50,862 nt of DNA, from NCBI GenBank assembly GCA_015179045.1, contig WHUZ01000176.1:1-50862 (forward strand), read 5' to 3'. The position numbers were made by a program, and so were the translations under genes. The first letter of the stretch is position 1, and each line of letters opens with the position of its first letter. The notes beneath the pieces are model-generated. The model was given only the letters and a program-made list of their open reading frames with translations, was not told the origin of the DNA and searched no databases. This stretch comes from Kalaharituber pfeilii. Taxonomy: Eukaryota; Ascomycota; Pezizomycetes; Pezizales; Pezizaceae. Shown piece after piece: positions 19,969 through 29,984 of the stretch.

Positions 19969-20286
19969 TTATGTGAGTCTAACTCTCTGTGCAGAGGAGA
20001 GATGTGAGTAGGTGATATCCAGTTCTTGCCATATAGTATTTAATTATGAAGCTAGCCAACAGATATGGTCGTCAATAGCTAGTCTGAGCCAGTGGGCCTC
20101 ATTAACCTCTTGCCACAGAAAGTCAATATTGGTATAAAGTTATTCTTGCTGCAATTGCTGCAATACAAGCTCATTATAGTAGAAATTAATCTGCTCTCTT
20201 AGTTCTTATGTGCAGGTTAGTAGGTTGTGATCATCAGCAATTATCAAGTATACAATTAGTATGATCAGGAGTAGGACGTGGAGCAT
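19969..20286 (-). pseudogene. B' leader ORF (signal anchor plus coiled coil), RIPed
   Basis: Same frame and the same length as the B leader ORF at 29985-30302. It begins MLHVLLLIILIVYLIIADDHNLL and ends SAQRVRLT followed by TAA. Internal TAA/TAG codons all fall on Gln codons of the B copy, so they are C-to-T changes. No insertions or deletions separate the two over 105 codons. The stop is 6 nt before the gag start. The conserved length despite heavy mutation shows that this ORF is an ancestral part of the B family. Confidence 0.7.
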
Positions 20287-20315
20287 GGGGATAAAATAGA
20301 AGTCAAGCAATGTAA

Positions 20316-20915
20316 TGTTACTACCAGGCACTTCAATGTTAGTAAGTGGTAGGGGTCCGGTAAGAATAGTATAGCTAAAGGGTGAGCAATGAAGAAGGGT
20401 AGGTAAAAAGATAAGTAATAAACTTAGAGTTTAAGTAAAACTTAGGATACTGCTAGTATCTTAATTCTTTATAACTAACAGTGGAGAGCTGAAGCTTATA
20501 TAGTAAGTGCTCATTATACATGACTCTTCAATAATTACTAATATGACTATAATATGATAATACTATCTTATAAAATAAATAAATAAATATAGAAACAGTA
20601 ATATAATAGAAACATATAATAATATAGATTCCCTTTTCAAAACCAATAAACAAGTAAAGCATTATCTATGTTATAACCATGCATTATTAGGAAAGGTATT
20701 GTAAGTGATACCAGTTGCTTCATAAGTACCATGCATATATTAGTGCAGTGTACGTATAAGAACTGACACATATGTTTAGTATAAGATAACTACCGAACAA
20801 CCAAAGTATACCGTGGCTCGCCTAGTATTGATCAGATATATCTTAGCAAGTCTTATAATAGTATAGAGGTAGTACCTTCCCAATATTTAATAGATCTTTA
20901 CCTTTAGCCATAATA
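20316..20915 (-). repeat. 5' LTR of B' (RIPed)
   Basis: About 600 bp matching the 593-bp LTRs of element B. The plus-strand sequence starts TGTTA and ends TAATA (TAACA after C-to-T). It abuts family D gag sequence at 20916, so B' had inserted into a D copy. The matching 3' end of B' is missing. Confidence 0.85.
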
Positions 20916-21714
20916 GTAATAGTTCTAGCTACTATTATGAAGTACCAACTTGAAATAGAGACTGCTAAACTTAAGTAAGAGGCAGATACTATGAAAAAGA
21001 TACAAAACCTAGAGCAGCAGTATACTAAGGACGTGAATACTACTATTATCAAGGCCTCAGATGAGAAAAGAACTATGGTTGCTACCTTAGAATCTCAATT
21101 ACAGGATACCAGGATCCTGCTCGACAAACAAAAGGTAGAGCAGAAGGACCTAGAAGAGAAAATTCTATTCTAAGAAGATATTATTAAAGTCAATCAAGAA
21201 CAGGTAATAATATTAGAAGTGAAAATCACCTCCCTTAAGAATCAGAATAAAGAACTATAAGACAAAGTAGTATCTCTAAAAGTTATACTTCTATCATTTC
21301 GAATGCTAATAAGATTACTATCTCTAGTATAAACAGTGACTACCATCCTTTTTGTCTGACCAGCACTATCTCCTTCTCTAAAAAAGAAAGCCAGGTATGA
21401 GACTAGATGATAAGATTTACCTAAACCTAAGCTTACTAGCCAGTACATCCCATTTGCTTACCTTCTGACTCTTAGAACTTAGGATGGTTACTTGAATAAA
21501 TTATAAGTATAGAAGTCAGAAGTAATAGACTTAGTATACCTCCGAAAGTATTGCTAAACCTTTGTTGAAGAAGATACTAAAATTCTATATGTATTCTAAT
21601 CTCTAACTAAGGAGGCAGCAAAATGGCATAGCCTAAACAAATATATATATAGGTTCAAAGGCTTAAAGATATACCATATTGGAAAAATGGATAGACAATT
21701 TGGCAGAAAAAGTA
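20916..21714 (+). pseudogene. D'' fragment: gag coiled coil of family D
   Basis: This matches 48622-49410 of element D and 32925-33700 of D'. An open piece at 20991-21170 (MKKIQNLEQQYTKD, then LESQLQDTRILLDKQKVEQKDLEEK) is a long heptad-rich coiled coil. The next block (about 21480-21600) corresponds to the start of the capsid domain. Stops are RIP-type. It is bounded left by the B' LTR and right by an inverted C-family LTR scrap. Confidence 0.75.
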
Positions 21715-21799
21715 TATTACGGGCATGAGGTGCTCGGCTCCAGTGGGTGCTGGAAGGAACTAGACATTATAGCTACAGTGAGGAAAACGGCAGTACTGG
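21715..21799 (-). repeat. truncated C-family LTR, inverted
   Basis: TATTACGGGCATGAGGTGCT and onward is the reverse complement of the C LTR end (..AGCACCTCATGCCCGTAACA at 39934 and 34796). Only about 85 bp remain before the A-related lone LTR. The last six bases of the C match (TGTCAT) are also the first bases of that LTR. Confidence 0.75.
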
Positions 21800-22015
21800 T
21801 GTCATGATCTAGCAATTCAGATAACTAACCATAAAGGTTGTTTTCCAAATTTCTAAGTCCTGAGCTAACAGTTACCCTGAATAACATATAAGTCATATAT
21901 TACTAAGAAGTCATGTATAAGTCAGGTATTACTCATCAACAAGAAAAAGAAGGATTAATAATCATGTACGATAGTTTTCCTTAAAGATGCTATTAAAAGA
22001 AATGTAACTAGCAAA

Positions 22016-22129
22016 TGAGTCAACTAGTGACTCAAAGAATGAGTCAAGAAATGAGTCAAGGAATGACTTAAGGAATGAGTCAAAAAGCGAGTCAAAAGGT
22101 GACTCAAGGAAAAGTCATGTAGTGAGTCA
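22016..22129. promoter_or_regulatory. 12-bp-periodic TGA(G/C)TCA array in the lone LTR U3
   Basis: Exact TGAGTCA or TGACTCA occurs at 22016, 22028, 22040, 22052, 22076, 22100 and 22123. One-mismatch versions lie at 22064 (TGACTTA) and 22088 (CGAGTCA). Eight successive sites are exactly 12 bp apart, close to one helical turn. TGASTCA is the known binding site of Gcn4/AP-1 type bZIP factors, whose fungal homologues (for example CpcA/Cpc-1) drive amino-acid-starvation responses. The array ends about 50 bp upstream of the TATA-like box. Confidence 0.65.
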
Positions 22130-22181
22130 GTAACAGACCCACACCAAACTCATGTATGGAAAAGAAGAGCTTGGCGGAGCG

Positions 22182-22190
22182 TATTTAAGG
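22182..22190 (+). promoter_or_regulatory. TATA-like box of the lone LTR
   Basis: TATTTAAGG, about 110 bp before the sense ORF, at the same relative place as TATATAAAG in the A LTRs. Confidence 0.5.
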
Positions 22191-22300
22191 CGCTCGCTTT
22201 GCCCGCAGAGATAGTTCTTCAGAGTTCTTGAGCCAGAGCACATAGGAAGTACCTTCACTCTGACTTCTCTGAAGCTATCTAAAGTTTAGATAGTTTTAGT

Positions 22301-22669
22301 ATGAATAGGACACAATTCAAAGCAATCAGACTTATCTCTTCTCCCACCTCACCAGTGAATAGTTATAGATTCTACAGTAATTGTATCCCCAATAGAAGCC
22401 CATCTTTATTCTCTACAGTTTGTAGTCTAAATACCTTGACTGGAATTTATTCAATAAAACCATTGGGCACATTATCCTATTGTTAGCAAAGGATAATTCA
22501 GGTATTGTTCAAATTCAGAGACAACCAGTCAGAAGGACAAATACTTGAAAACTTCTCAAGAGACAGAAGAGCAAAAATTGAATTCATTCAATACATTAGC
22601 TTAGAAGAAACAACATTATACCAACCACAGATAACCATCCTATACTCCTCAACTGAGAACCTGTTTTAG
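22301..22669 (+). pseudogene. LTR-borne sense ORF, diverged copy with one stop
   Basis: Starts MNRTQFKAIRL and ends ILYSSTENLF, with the same 122 codons as 17517-17885 and no net insertion or deletion. The single TAG (codon 62) aligns with a Gln codon in A. Changes cluster in a few variable segments (residues 18-33 and 75-95), while LSTxCSLNTLTG, YSxKPLG, QVLFKFR and EETTLYQPxITILYS are retained. The pattern is that of a protein under constraint followed by one recent RIP-type hit. Confidence 0.65.
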
Positions 22670-22721
22670 GACTTTAGGAGAACCATCTGTCTAGAGACTC
22701 TTGGAACCTCTCCTAGAAGTA

Positions 22722-22993
22722 TTAAACATTCTCAGAAGAAGAATAAGGAGGAGGCAAAACAGACAAAGGAACCTCTTCTTTCCTCCTCTTCCTATACCTA
22801 TAGCAGTCCAGAAAACATCAACAGACAACAATTAAAACAAAAAGACCAATAAAGCAAAACAAGATAATAAGACCAATTTCATCAGTAGTTAAAGAAAGAC
22901 AAAGAAACCCTTTCCACCCTTTAAAGTACCAGAGCCTGTTGAACTAGGAGGTTTAACAGCTCTAGAGAATACCAAAACCACCATCTCTGCAAC
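22722..22993 (-). pseudogene. terminal exon of the antisense gene, lone LTR copy
   Basis: After the acceptor CTCAACAG the exon opens VAEM. In one frame it then encodes TTDEIGLIILFCFIGLFVL (a membrane helix), a TGA, then DCYRYRKRRKEE and the tail LPPPYSSSENV before TAA. The PPPY corresponds to PPSY in A. The exon is 272 nt rather than 291, so at least one frame change is present upstream of the helix. The branch site TGCTAACC is also kept. Confidence 0.5.
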
Positions 22994-23041
22994 CTGTTGA
23001 GAAATACCTCCAGGTTAGCATATTGAGAAACCTTAACATTT

Positions 23042-23849
23042 AGCAAACACAGGCCTGCAGTGTAAGTTCCATGTATACAAAACTATGTTCCTTAGTCATT
23101 TGATTATTGGCCTCGAGATTAAGATGTACCTAGTCAAACTCTCTACTATTCATGACTGGCCATAGCCGATAAAAGAAGGTGCAAGCCTTTCTAAGCTTTG
23201 CAAACTACTGCCACTGATTTATCCTCAACTACTACCACTGACTTATTTTACTCTACTACAACCTGACTACTTACAAGCCTTGAACAGAGACATACCTTTT
23301 ATTTAGGGGAGGCAGAGTAGCAAGCTACTTTTACAGAACTCCAAGACAAGTTCATCAGTGCCCCTATACTGCGACAGTTCAATCGATCCTTACCGACAAT
23401 TATGAAGCCTACTGCTCAGACTAGGCACTCACTGGCATCTTGAGCTTAAGAATGACGTTATCACCCTTTACTCCTGTGAGTACCACTTCTGACTACTGAC
23501 CCCTGCCAAATAAAACTACTCTATCTATGATAACAAACTCTTAGCAATCCTTGATTATACAAATAGAGGATAGAGTTATTAAGAACTAAGTTTACCATCT
23601 TTACTGACTATGTACTTTACTACCAAATAATGCTTCAATAACCAGCAATCCAACGGGAGCTAGAAACTCTCCGAATGCGATTACATCAGCCTAACGGCAA
23701 AGTGGACGCTCCCTCTCAGACTGATGAAGTGCAAGACGTATGGACTGACATCTCTGGGGTCAACTGTGACGAATGGGTAAGGAATAATGACAGGCTAGGT
23801 ACTTAAACTATATTTGAATAATAATGATGATACTATGATAACAACGTAG
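23042..23849 (+). pseudogene. C' left part: RT end and RNase H (RIPed, deletion-bearing)
   Basis: This aligns with 37470-38275 of element C and 44610-45530 of C''. It covers the RT segment after the catalytic motif (FHVYKTMFLSHL-like), the RT-RNase H link and the RNase H core. It shares with C several internal deletions that C'' lacks: about 10 nt near 23440, about 7 nt near 23555 and about 60 nt near 23720. No open frame survives. It is interrupted at 23849 by element B and resumes at 30925. The 5' half is absent beyond the lone LTR junction. Confidence 0.75.
23845..23849. repeat. left target-site copy of element B (CGTAG)
   Basis: CGTAG before the B LTR pairs with TGTAG at 30925-30929. The one C/T difference is a transition of the RIP type. 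Joining the flanks restores continuous C-family sequence as seen at 38270-38290. Confidence 0.75.
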
Positions 23850-24442
23850 TGTTAGGCCAGGCGCTTCAACGTTGCTAAGCAGTAGCGGTCCGGTACGAAT
23901 GGTACGGCTAAAAGTGAGCGACGAAGAAAGGCGGGCGAAAGATACGTGATAGACGTAGGTTTTGAATGAAACTTAGGACACTGCTAGTGTCTTAATTTCT
24001 TATAACTAATAGTGGCAGCCAGAGCTTATATAGTAAGTGCCCATCATATATGACTCGTCAATAATTAATAACATGACTGTAACATGATAACATCATCTCG
24101 TAAAATAGATAAGTAAATATAGAAATAGTAACGTAATAGAAACATATGATAACGTAGATCCCCTTTCCAAAACCAATAAGCAAGCGAAGCGTTATCTATG
24201 TTGCAACCGTGCATTATTAGTAAAGGTATTGTAAGCGACGCCGGTTGCTTCATAAGCACCATGCATGTATTAGTGCAGTGTACGTACAAGAACCGACACA
24301 CACGTCTGTGAGGTAACCACCGAACAACCAAAGTGTACCGCGGCTCGCCTAGTATTGATCAGATACATCTTAGCAAGTCTTATAACGGTACGGAGGTGGT
24401 ACCTTCCCGATATTCGGTAGGTCTTTACCTTTAGCCGTAACA
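23850..24442 (-). repeat. 3' LTR of element B
   Basis: 593 bp, paired with 30332-30924. It is bordered by the CGTAG target copy on one side and the polypurine tract on the other. One extra G near its left end (GTTAGGCC against GTTAGCC) is among the few differences. Confidence 0.93.
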
Positions 24443-24456
24443 TCACCCCCGTCTTA
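24443..24456 (-). promoter_or_regulatory. polypurine tract of element B
   Basis: On the minus strand AAGACGGGGGTGA directly precedes the 3' LTR (TGTTACGG). It is the plus-strand primer site. Confidence 0.8.
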
Positions 24457-24736
24457 GAGGTCCTTCGTCCCGAAGGCCTACTAAGTCGACCCGAGAGTAT
24501 CGTTGACCCTTCGGTAGGTTAGTGAAGTTATCTTTTATAGCTAAGCAATTCGGCATACCATAATGCATAGTACTTGTTCGTTAATAACTTTTGTATTAAC
24601 GGCCGATGGTAAGACCGGTGTGTCCTGCACAACAGTATTAGATATGTTAAGTACTAGTTCACGTAGTACTCACATGAAGTTCAAAGCCTTTAGACGTTCG
24701 GGTCTCTGGCTTGCGCGGTTATTCTCATGGAACTCC

Positions 24737-26010
24737 CTAATGGTTCATACCACGTTGAAGGTTTGCAAGTGGTTCCCATGTATCATCGTCTTCGTTGTAC
24801 CCTTGCCAACGGATTCGGTATTTGACCTGACCTCGGACCCTTCTACTATCAACAACATGGTCGATGTCATAGTAGAATTCTTCTTCATCATCGTCGAGGT
24901 CCATTTGGTCTTCGTTTCGGACTCGGTATGGCTTTAGAAGACTGGTGTGGATGACTTTGTGAAGGCGGATGCCTCGGGTAAGTCGAGTTCATAGGCATGC
25001 CGACTAACAACTCTCTTGACCTTATAGGGACCAATATACTTATTGCTAAGTACCCTATTATTGCCGGCGACAACCCGAAGGTTGCGTCGGTCAACAAGGA
25101 CTTGGTCTCCTACTCGGAACTGACGAGATTTCTCAATGTGAAGTTGAGATCTCTTGTCGTTTATCTTCTTGAGAGTGTTGTGGATGTCGTTATGAACGGT
25201 AGTCATCCGATCGAGCCAGTCTTCTGCTGCAGGTGATGCGAAGGTATGGTCGTCCGAAACGTGAATAGTCTTTGGGTTGAATCCGTATAAGCTTTCGAAG
25301 GGTGTGTAACCGTGGGTAGAGGTACGCGAGGAGTTGTAGGCGAACTCGGCTAGGGGTAGCCAAGTAGTCCAACGGTTTTGACGATCGTGACAGAAGATAC
25401 GTAGGTATTGCTTCAACGTTTGGATGGCTCTTTCGGAGAGTCCATCAGTCTGAGGATGGTGGGCAGTGGAAAGTCGGAGCTTGATGTCAAGCTTGTTGTT
25501 TAGTTCCTTCCAGCATGCAGAGGCAAATTGAGGTCCACGGTCGGAGGTAATTGCAAGAGGTAGACCGTGGTGTCGCCAGATCTCGTTGATGTAAACGGAT
25601 GCGACATCGGTAGCTGTCCAAGTCGTCTTGGCCGGTATGTATCGTTGTACTTTGGTGAACCGGTCAGTAATGACGAGGATAGCATTGAAGCCTTCTGACT
25701 CTGGTAGTTCTCCGACGAAGTCCATTGCGATTTCCTCGAAGGGTTTGATACCCGTTGGCATTGGGATAAGTTGTGTCCGTCGTGGATGTCTGTCTGCTTT
25801 AGCCTTTTGACAGGGGCACAACTTGCAACATAGTGTTGGGTATCTTCCTTCCATCCATCCCAGTAGAAGTTCCTTGAAATGATTTCATGAGTGCGGTGCA
25901 CTCCCCAGTGACCAGCGACATCGGAGTCGTGGCATTGTTTCATGACTTCGGGCCGGTATTGTTCCGGTACTACCAACAACCCGTCTTCTCTTCTTTCCCA
26001 GTCATCAACA
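24737..26010 (-). pseudogene. element B integrase and chromodomain
   Basis: The H2C2 zinc domain starts near 25960 (CHDSDVAGHWGVHRTHEI) and ends with CKLCPC, the Cys pair falling after a frame change near 25855. The core runs 25854-24934 in one frame: catalytic Asp in AMDFVGEL (25720-25722), Asp in TSDRGPQF (25540-25542) and Glu in LSERAIQT (25432-25434), with 35 residues between the last two, the standard D-D-35-E. The SH3-like GPYKVKRVV follows. After a one-base shift near 24960 comes HTSLLKPYRV, an acidic run and the chromodomain (DIDHVVDSRR, YRIRWQGYNEDDDTWEP), ending in TAG at 24737. All catalytic residues are present; only the frame shifts argue against function. Confidence 0.9.
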
Positions 26011-26019
26011 TTAATACCA

Positions 26020-27960
26020 TCAAGGTCATAATCTCGTTCGACAGGTTCTCCGTTGATTAGGAGTTGCCCGTCTTTGAGTAGTTGTACTTCGAGTCCAGCG
26101 GGTTCGTCACCGGACCTTCTAGTTAATGCATCGGCTTTCCCGTTATCTACTCCTTTCCGGTAGTGGATAAGGAAGTCAAACTCGCATAGTTTGATATACC
26201 AGTTTGCTTGTCGGGAGTTAAGCCTTTGCTTGGAGGCGAAGTAGGTGAGGCCATGATGGTCGGTGTATATGTCGACGTGGATGCCTTGTAACCAGGTGCG
26301 CCATTTGCGGAAGCAGTCAACTATGGCAAGGAGTTCCTTGTCGTGAATAGGATAGTTGCGTTCCGCAGGGTTAAGGGCCCTGGAGTGGAAGTCGATAGGG
26401 TGAAGAGTTTTGACTTGGTTGGTAGTGTGGTATTGGGAGAGTACGCCTGCAAGAGCTTGGTTGCTAGCGTCAGTCTCCATGATCGTGGTAGGGTACGGTC
26501 GTACTGCCGGAGTATTGGTGCGGACGTGAAGGCATCCTTTAATTCATTAAAGGAGTGTTGTTGTGCCTCAGTCCAGGTAAAGGTACGTTTCCGGTCAGTT
26601 GGGTCAGCGGTCGGGTTTTGGCGCTGTAATTCTGGATGAATCGGCGATAGTAATTCGCAAAACCCAAGAACTTTTGAACCTCCTTCTTTTTTGTTGGTAC
26701 GGGCCAGTCGGCGATGGCACTAAGTTTCTTCGGATCCATTTTGATTTCGGACCCATTAATGAGGTGGCCGAGGAACATTGTTTCTTTGACGTGGAATTCT
26801 GACTTCATGAGGTTGACGGCAAGTCCGTGTTCGGCAAGCTTAGCCAGGACTTGTTCCACTATCTTTTGGTGTTCCCGTTCGGTCCTTCCCCATATATTAG
26901 TATGTCATCAATGTACCAGACTACTCCGTCGATGTCCTTCAGTATCTCGTCCATCATTTCTTGGAACGAGGCAGGGGCATTGATCAATCCGAAGGGCATG
27001 ACGGTATATTCGAACAAGCCTTTCTTTGTCTTAAAGGCGGTCTTCCATTCGTCGCCAGACTTAATTCGAATAAGGTAGTAGCCGTTTTTGAGGTCCAATT
27101 TGGTGAACCATTTGGCTCCTTGGGTCTTTTCGAGGAGGTCGGTCATTAGTGGTAGCGGGTATCGGTTCGGGATGGTAAGCTTATTAAGCTGCCGATAGTC
27201 CACACATAACCGTAGTGATCCATCCTTTTTTCGGACAAAAAGTATCGGTGCGCCGGCCGCTGATCGGGACCGTCTAATTTTCCCGGTAGGGAGGTGCTCT
27301 TCCAAGTATCTCTTCAGAGCTTCATCTTCCTCCCACGTTGTCTTATATATTGGGCCATTAGGTACTTTAGCATTAGGGTCTTTAAGTGGGATTTCGTGGT
27401 CCCAAGGTCTATGAGGGGGTAATCGGCGAGCCTGTTCTTCGGAAAAAACTTCAGCGTAACGGGAGTACCATTCGCGTGCATCAATCATTAGCAGTATATC
27501 TCCTTCCTCCCAAGATTCCTTATCTAAATCCAAAATAGAAACAGAAGGGAGATTAACAAGAGTACAAGGAATAGTTAAACCAGAAACATTATGAACCAAA
27601 CGCCGATTAGGACAATCCACCGAAAAACCTTTTTCCGACAACCAAGACAATCCCAACAAAAGTTCCCTATCACCCATGTCCAAACATTCCGTATCCAAAT
27701 CAAAAGTTCCGTCCATCTTATTACCACAGGAATCTAAAGCATTAAGGAAAGAAAAAGAAGTATTTACAACCATAGTTCCTCCTTTTAACAAAGATCCGTC
27801 ACCCTGTCTAACCCCAATAGGCCTTTCCCTTTTCTTCCAACCCAGTCTCTTTCCCAAATCCAACGAACACAAGAAGCGGATGCACCAACGTCGATGATCG
27901 CTCTGACTTTGAGGTTGAGGTTTTTGAACTCAATGTCAGTAGCGAGGAGAGGGTGGTGTT
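26020..27960 (-). pseudogene. element B protease, reverse transcriptase and RNase H
   Basis: Protease: AIIDVGASAS near 27892-27881 (D-V-G-A in place of D-S-G), then after a one-base shift the open frame 27869-26859 with the second strand LDMGDRELLLGLSWL. RT: VRKKDGSLRLCVDYRQLN, KLDLKNGYYLIRI, PFGLINAPASFQ and the catalytic YIDD at 26915-26904. The frame ends at 26859 and resumes one base over (EQVLAKLAEHGLAVN, LGFANYYRRFIQNYS) to 26539. RNase H: TDASNQALAGVLSQ, HDKELLAIV, YTDHHGLTYF, KADALTRR from 26480 down to about 26150. All hallmark residues of Ty3/Gypsy enzymes are visible. Three frame changes separate the blocks. Confidence 0.9.
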
Positions 27961-28106
27961 CGGGAGCTTTGCCGAAGGTGCTGTCGGGGCTCCCTACTCA
28001 TTTCCCGACTCCGGTTCCTCCTTGATGTCTTCTCCATCTGAGTCCAGCTCAGTGATACGGAGGGCGCCTCGGTCGGTTCGTCTTTGTTTGTTTTGCGGGG
28101 CTCTCT

Positions 28107-29981
28107 CTATCCGGTTCTCGAGAGTCTTGGCGGTCCCCGCATCTCGCTTTCGCTTATTGTCGCCCTTGGGTTCTTGTATGTCCACCCTAACCAACAGTCC
28201 TTCTCTTCATGACTTTCCGTCCACATTTCCCACATTCTCCCCGAGCTCTTCGGTCTTGTTTGACCTGCGGCGGTACGCTGTCGTGGTTCCTTGGGTTCTG
28301 GGTGTATGGCGTACCGGGGGAGCGGAGGATGATTGGGGAGTTGAGGTGTTGGTGTTTTTTCGTGAAGGGCCGGAGGGGTTGAGGCTGATGGGGTGGTTGC
28401 GTACCCGGCGATCGAAATAGCGAGTAGTTTGAACTCCTTCCAGTTCGTCATCACCCGAGGGTGTCCTGCCATTAGGTTCTGAACTTGAACCTTGAGATTT
28501 GGCATTACGATGGCGATGAGGGCTTGGTCCGGTACTTTGGCAAGCCGGTTGAGCCCATCGATCTCTGTGAAGAAGTCAATAATAGTTCCGGTGTGCTTTA
28601 CCTTTTGGAGTTTTTGCACAGCTTCGGCAGTTTCCTGCGGATTAGAGTATGCGGCCCGAATGAGCGCTTCGGCTTCTGTCCAGGTCGCTACCGTGTCCTT
28701 GGTATCCCGCCACCAGTCTGATGCTTTTCCCTCCATGCACTGGGTAAGCAGATCGAGCCTAAGTTGATTGCTATCAGCTCCAGTCATCCGGAAGTATGAG
28801 TGGAGCCGGTGGAAGAAATCGTTAACTTTATCCCATCTGCCGTTGAAGGTTGGGATGTTGACTCGGAGGGGGACTTTTGGTTCCGGTCGAGGCGGAGATG
28901 GATCTCTTGGTGGGGGAGGTCGTCGTCCACCAGAGGGAGATCCGCCACCACCGCCGCCACGAGGATCTGGAGGTGGAGGTGGGTCACCACCAGGAGGGGC
29001 CGGAGGATCTGGGTGCGGAGGAGTGCTTCCAGGAGGTTTAGCTGGATCCGGCTTTTTTGCCTGAGGCTAGTTTCACCAGGCTCCCCAGTGTATTCGCCAT
29101 CGTGTTGAATTCGACGACGAGGGGGTTGATATGGTTGGCGAATTCCGTTACGAGGTCCTTCCTTTGTTGCTTAAGAGCAGCCGTGAACTTAGCATCCAAG
29201 GCGGCCCATTGTTGTTTTAGGCAGTCGTCGAAGTCGTTATATTGCTGTTGCATATGACCCAGGAGTTCGTCCTTCAGGGCTTCCAGGTTGTGGGTGGTCG
29301 TGGCCTGGTCAGCCTCCCTCTGTTGGTGATAGGTGGTGGTGAGGTTCGCGATATCCGTGAGGGCCTTTCTGGCCTCGTCCGAAGTTTGCTCCGTAGCTTC
29401 CTTCAGCTTCTGAGCAGTCTCGTTTGCTGTCTTCCGGAAGGCTGCCATTTCCGGTGTTTCTTTGTAGGCCTGTGCCACCTTCTTTGATGTTTCGGGAGCT
29501 GGTGTAGGGGTCCGGTGTACCGCCTTCTTTCCCTTTGAGGAGGATGAAGATGAAGATCCCACATAGATCCAAACACCCGTGAAATCGATCCTCTCGGTTT
29601 CGGTGATTGCACTCCTGGATCTCAGGAAGGTGGGGCTTGTTGCAGCGGCAGGTATGGCGATGACTGACTCTGCTGTTGCCAGAGGTATTGTTGCTGAGCA
29701 TACTGCGACGGAGGGTATTCCGGTGCGGGGAGTAGTGGCTGGAATTGACATGCGGCGTTCCTTGGAGGGGTACTTCCGCAGGTTTAATCGCCTTGGGGAT
29801 TGTGGCTCCGGGTAATAGTCCAGGTGCATAGGTGACCGGAGCAGTCTCCATGGACTCGTACTCGGGTTGACTTCGATGGATTCGTGGATGGAGTCTTCGT
29901 GTTCCTCTGGTTCATCGAAGGGTTGGCTACCGAGCGGGGAGGTGACCTCCATGGAATCATCTCGGGGGCTTCTGACGCCAT
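28107..29981 (-). pseudogene. element B gag
   Basis: It starts 3 nt after the leader ORF stop (ATGGCGTCAGAAGCC). One missing base in the C run near 29960 moves the reading to the long open frame that ends at 29038. That part is acidic, then Ser/Pro-rich, then a coiled coil (AFRKTANETAQKLKEATEQT). An extra A in the run near 29058 puts the following Pro/Gly-rich region and capsid domain (WDKVNDFFHRLHSYFR, WWRDTKDTVATW, FFTEIDGLNRLAKVPD) in another frame down to 28107. The zinc knuckle C-X2-C-X4-H-X4-C (28234-28194) is again split by one base. B' confirms the ancestral frame at the N-terminus. Confidence 0.85.
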
Positions 29982-29984
29982 TGT

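Larger units (their letters stand above)
21800..23041 (+). repeat. lone A-family LTR (diverged subfamily)
   Basis: 1,242 bp beginning TGTCATGATC and ending AACATTT, with the same internal order as the A LTRs: U3 repeat array, TATA-like box, 122-codon sense ORF, convergent antisense exon, TGCTAACC branch site. No internal A sequence adjoins it. Flanks are C-family sequence in opposite orientations (LTR end inverted on the left, pol on + at the right), so it is not a clean solo LTR in one target copy. Confidence 0.85.

Noticed and set aside
22016..22129. CRISPR-like array
   Set aside because: Units are 12 bp with no spacers, and the context is an LTR in a eukaryotic genome.
23034..23041. Canonical CA end for the A-family LTR
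   Set aside because: A CA at 8415-8416 exists in the 5' LTR, but identity continues through ATATTT in all copies, so the repeat ends later than CA.
29057..29487. Plus-strand ORFs across B gag
   Set aside because: Mirror images of the minus-strand gag frame; no homology or conserved counterpart in B'.
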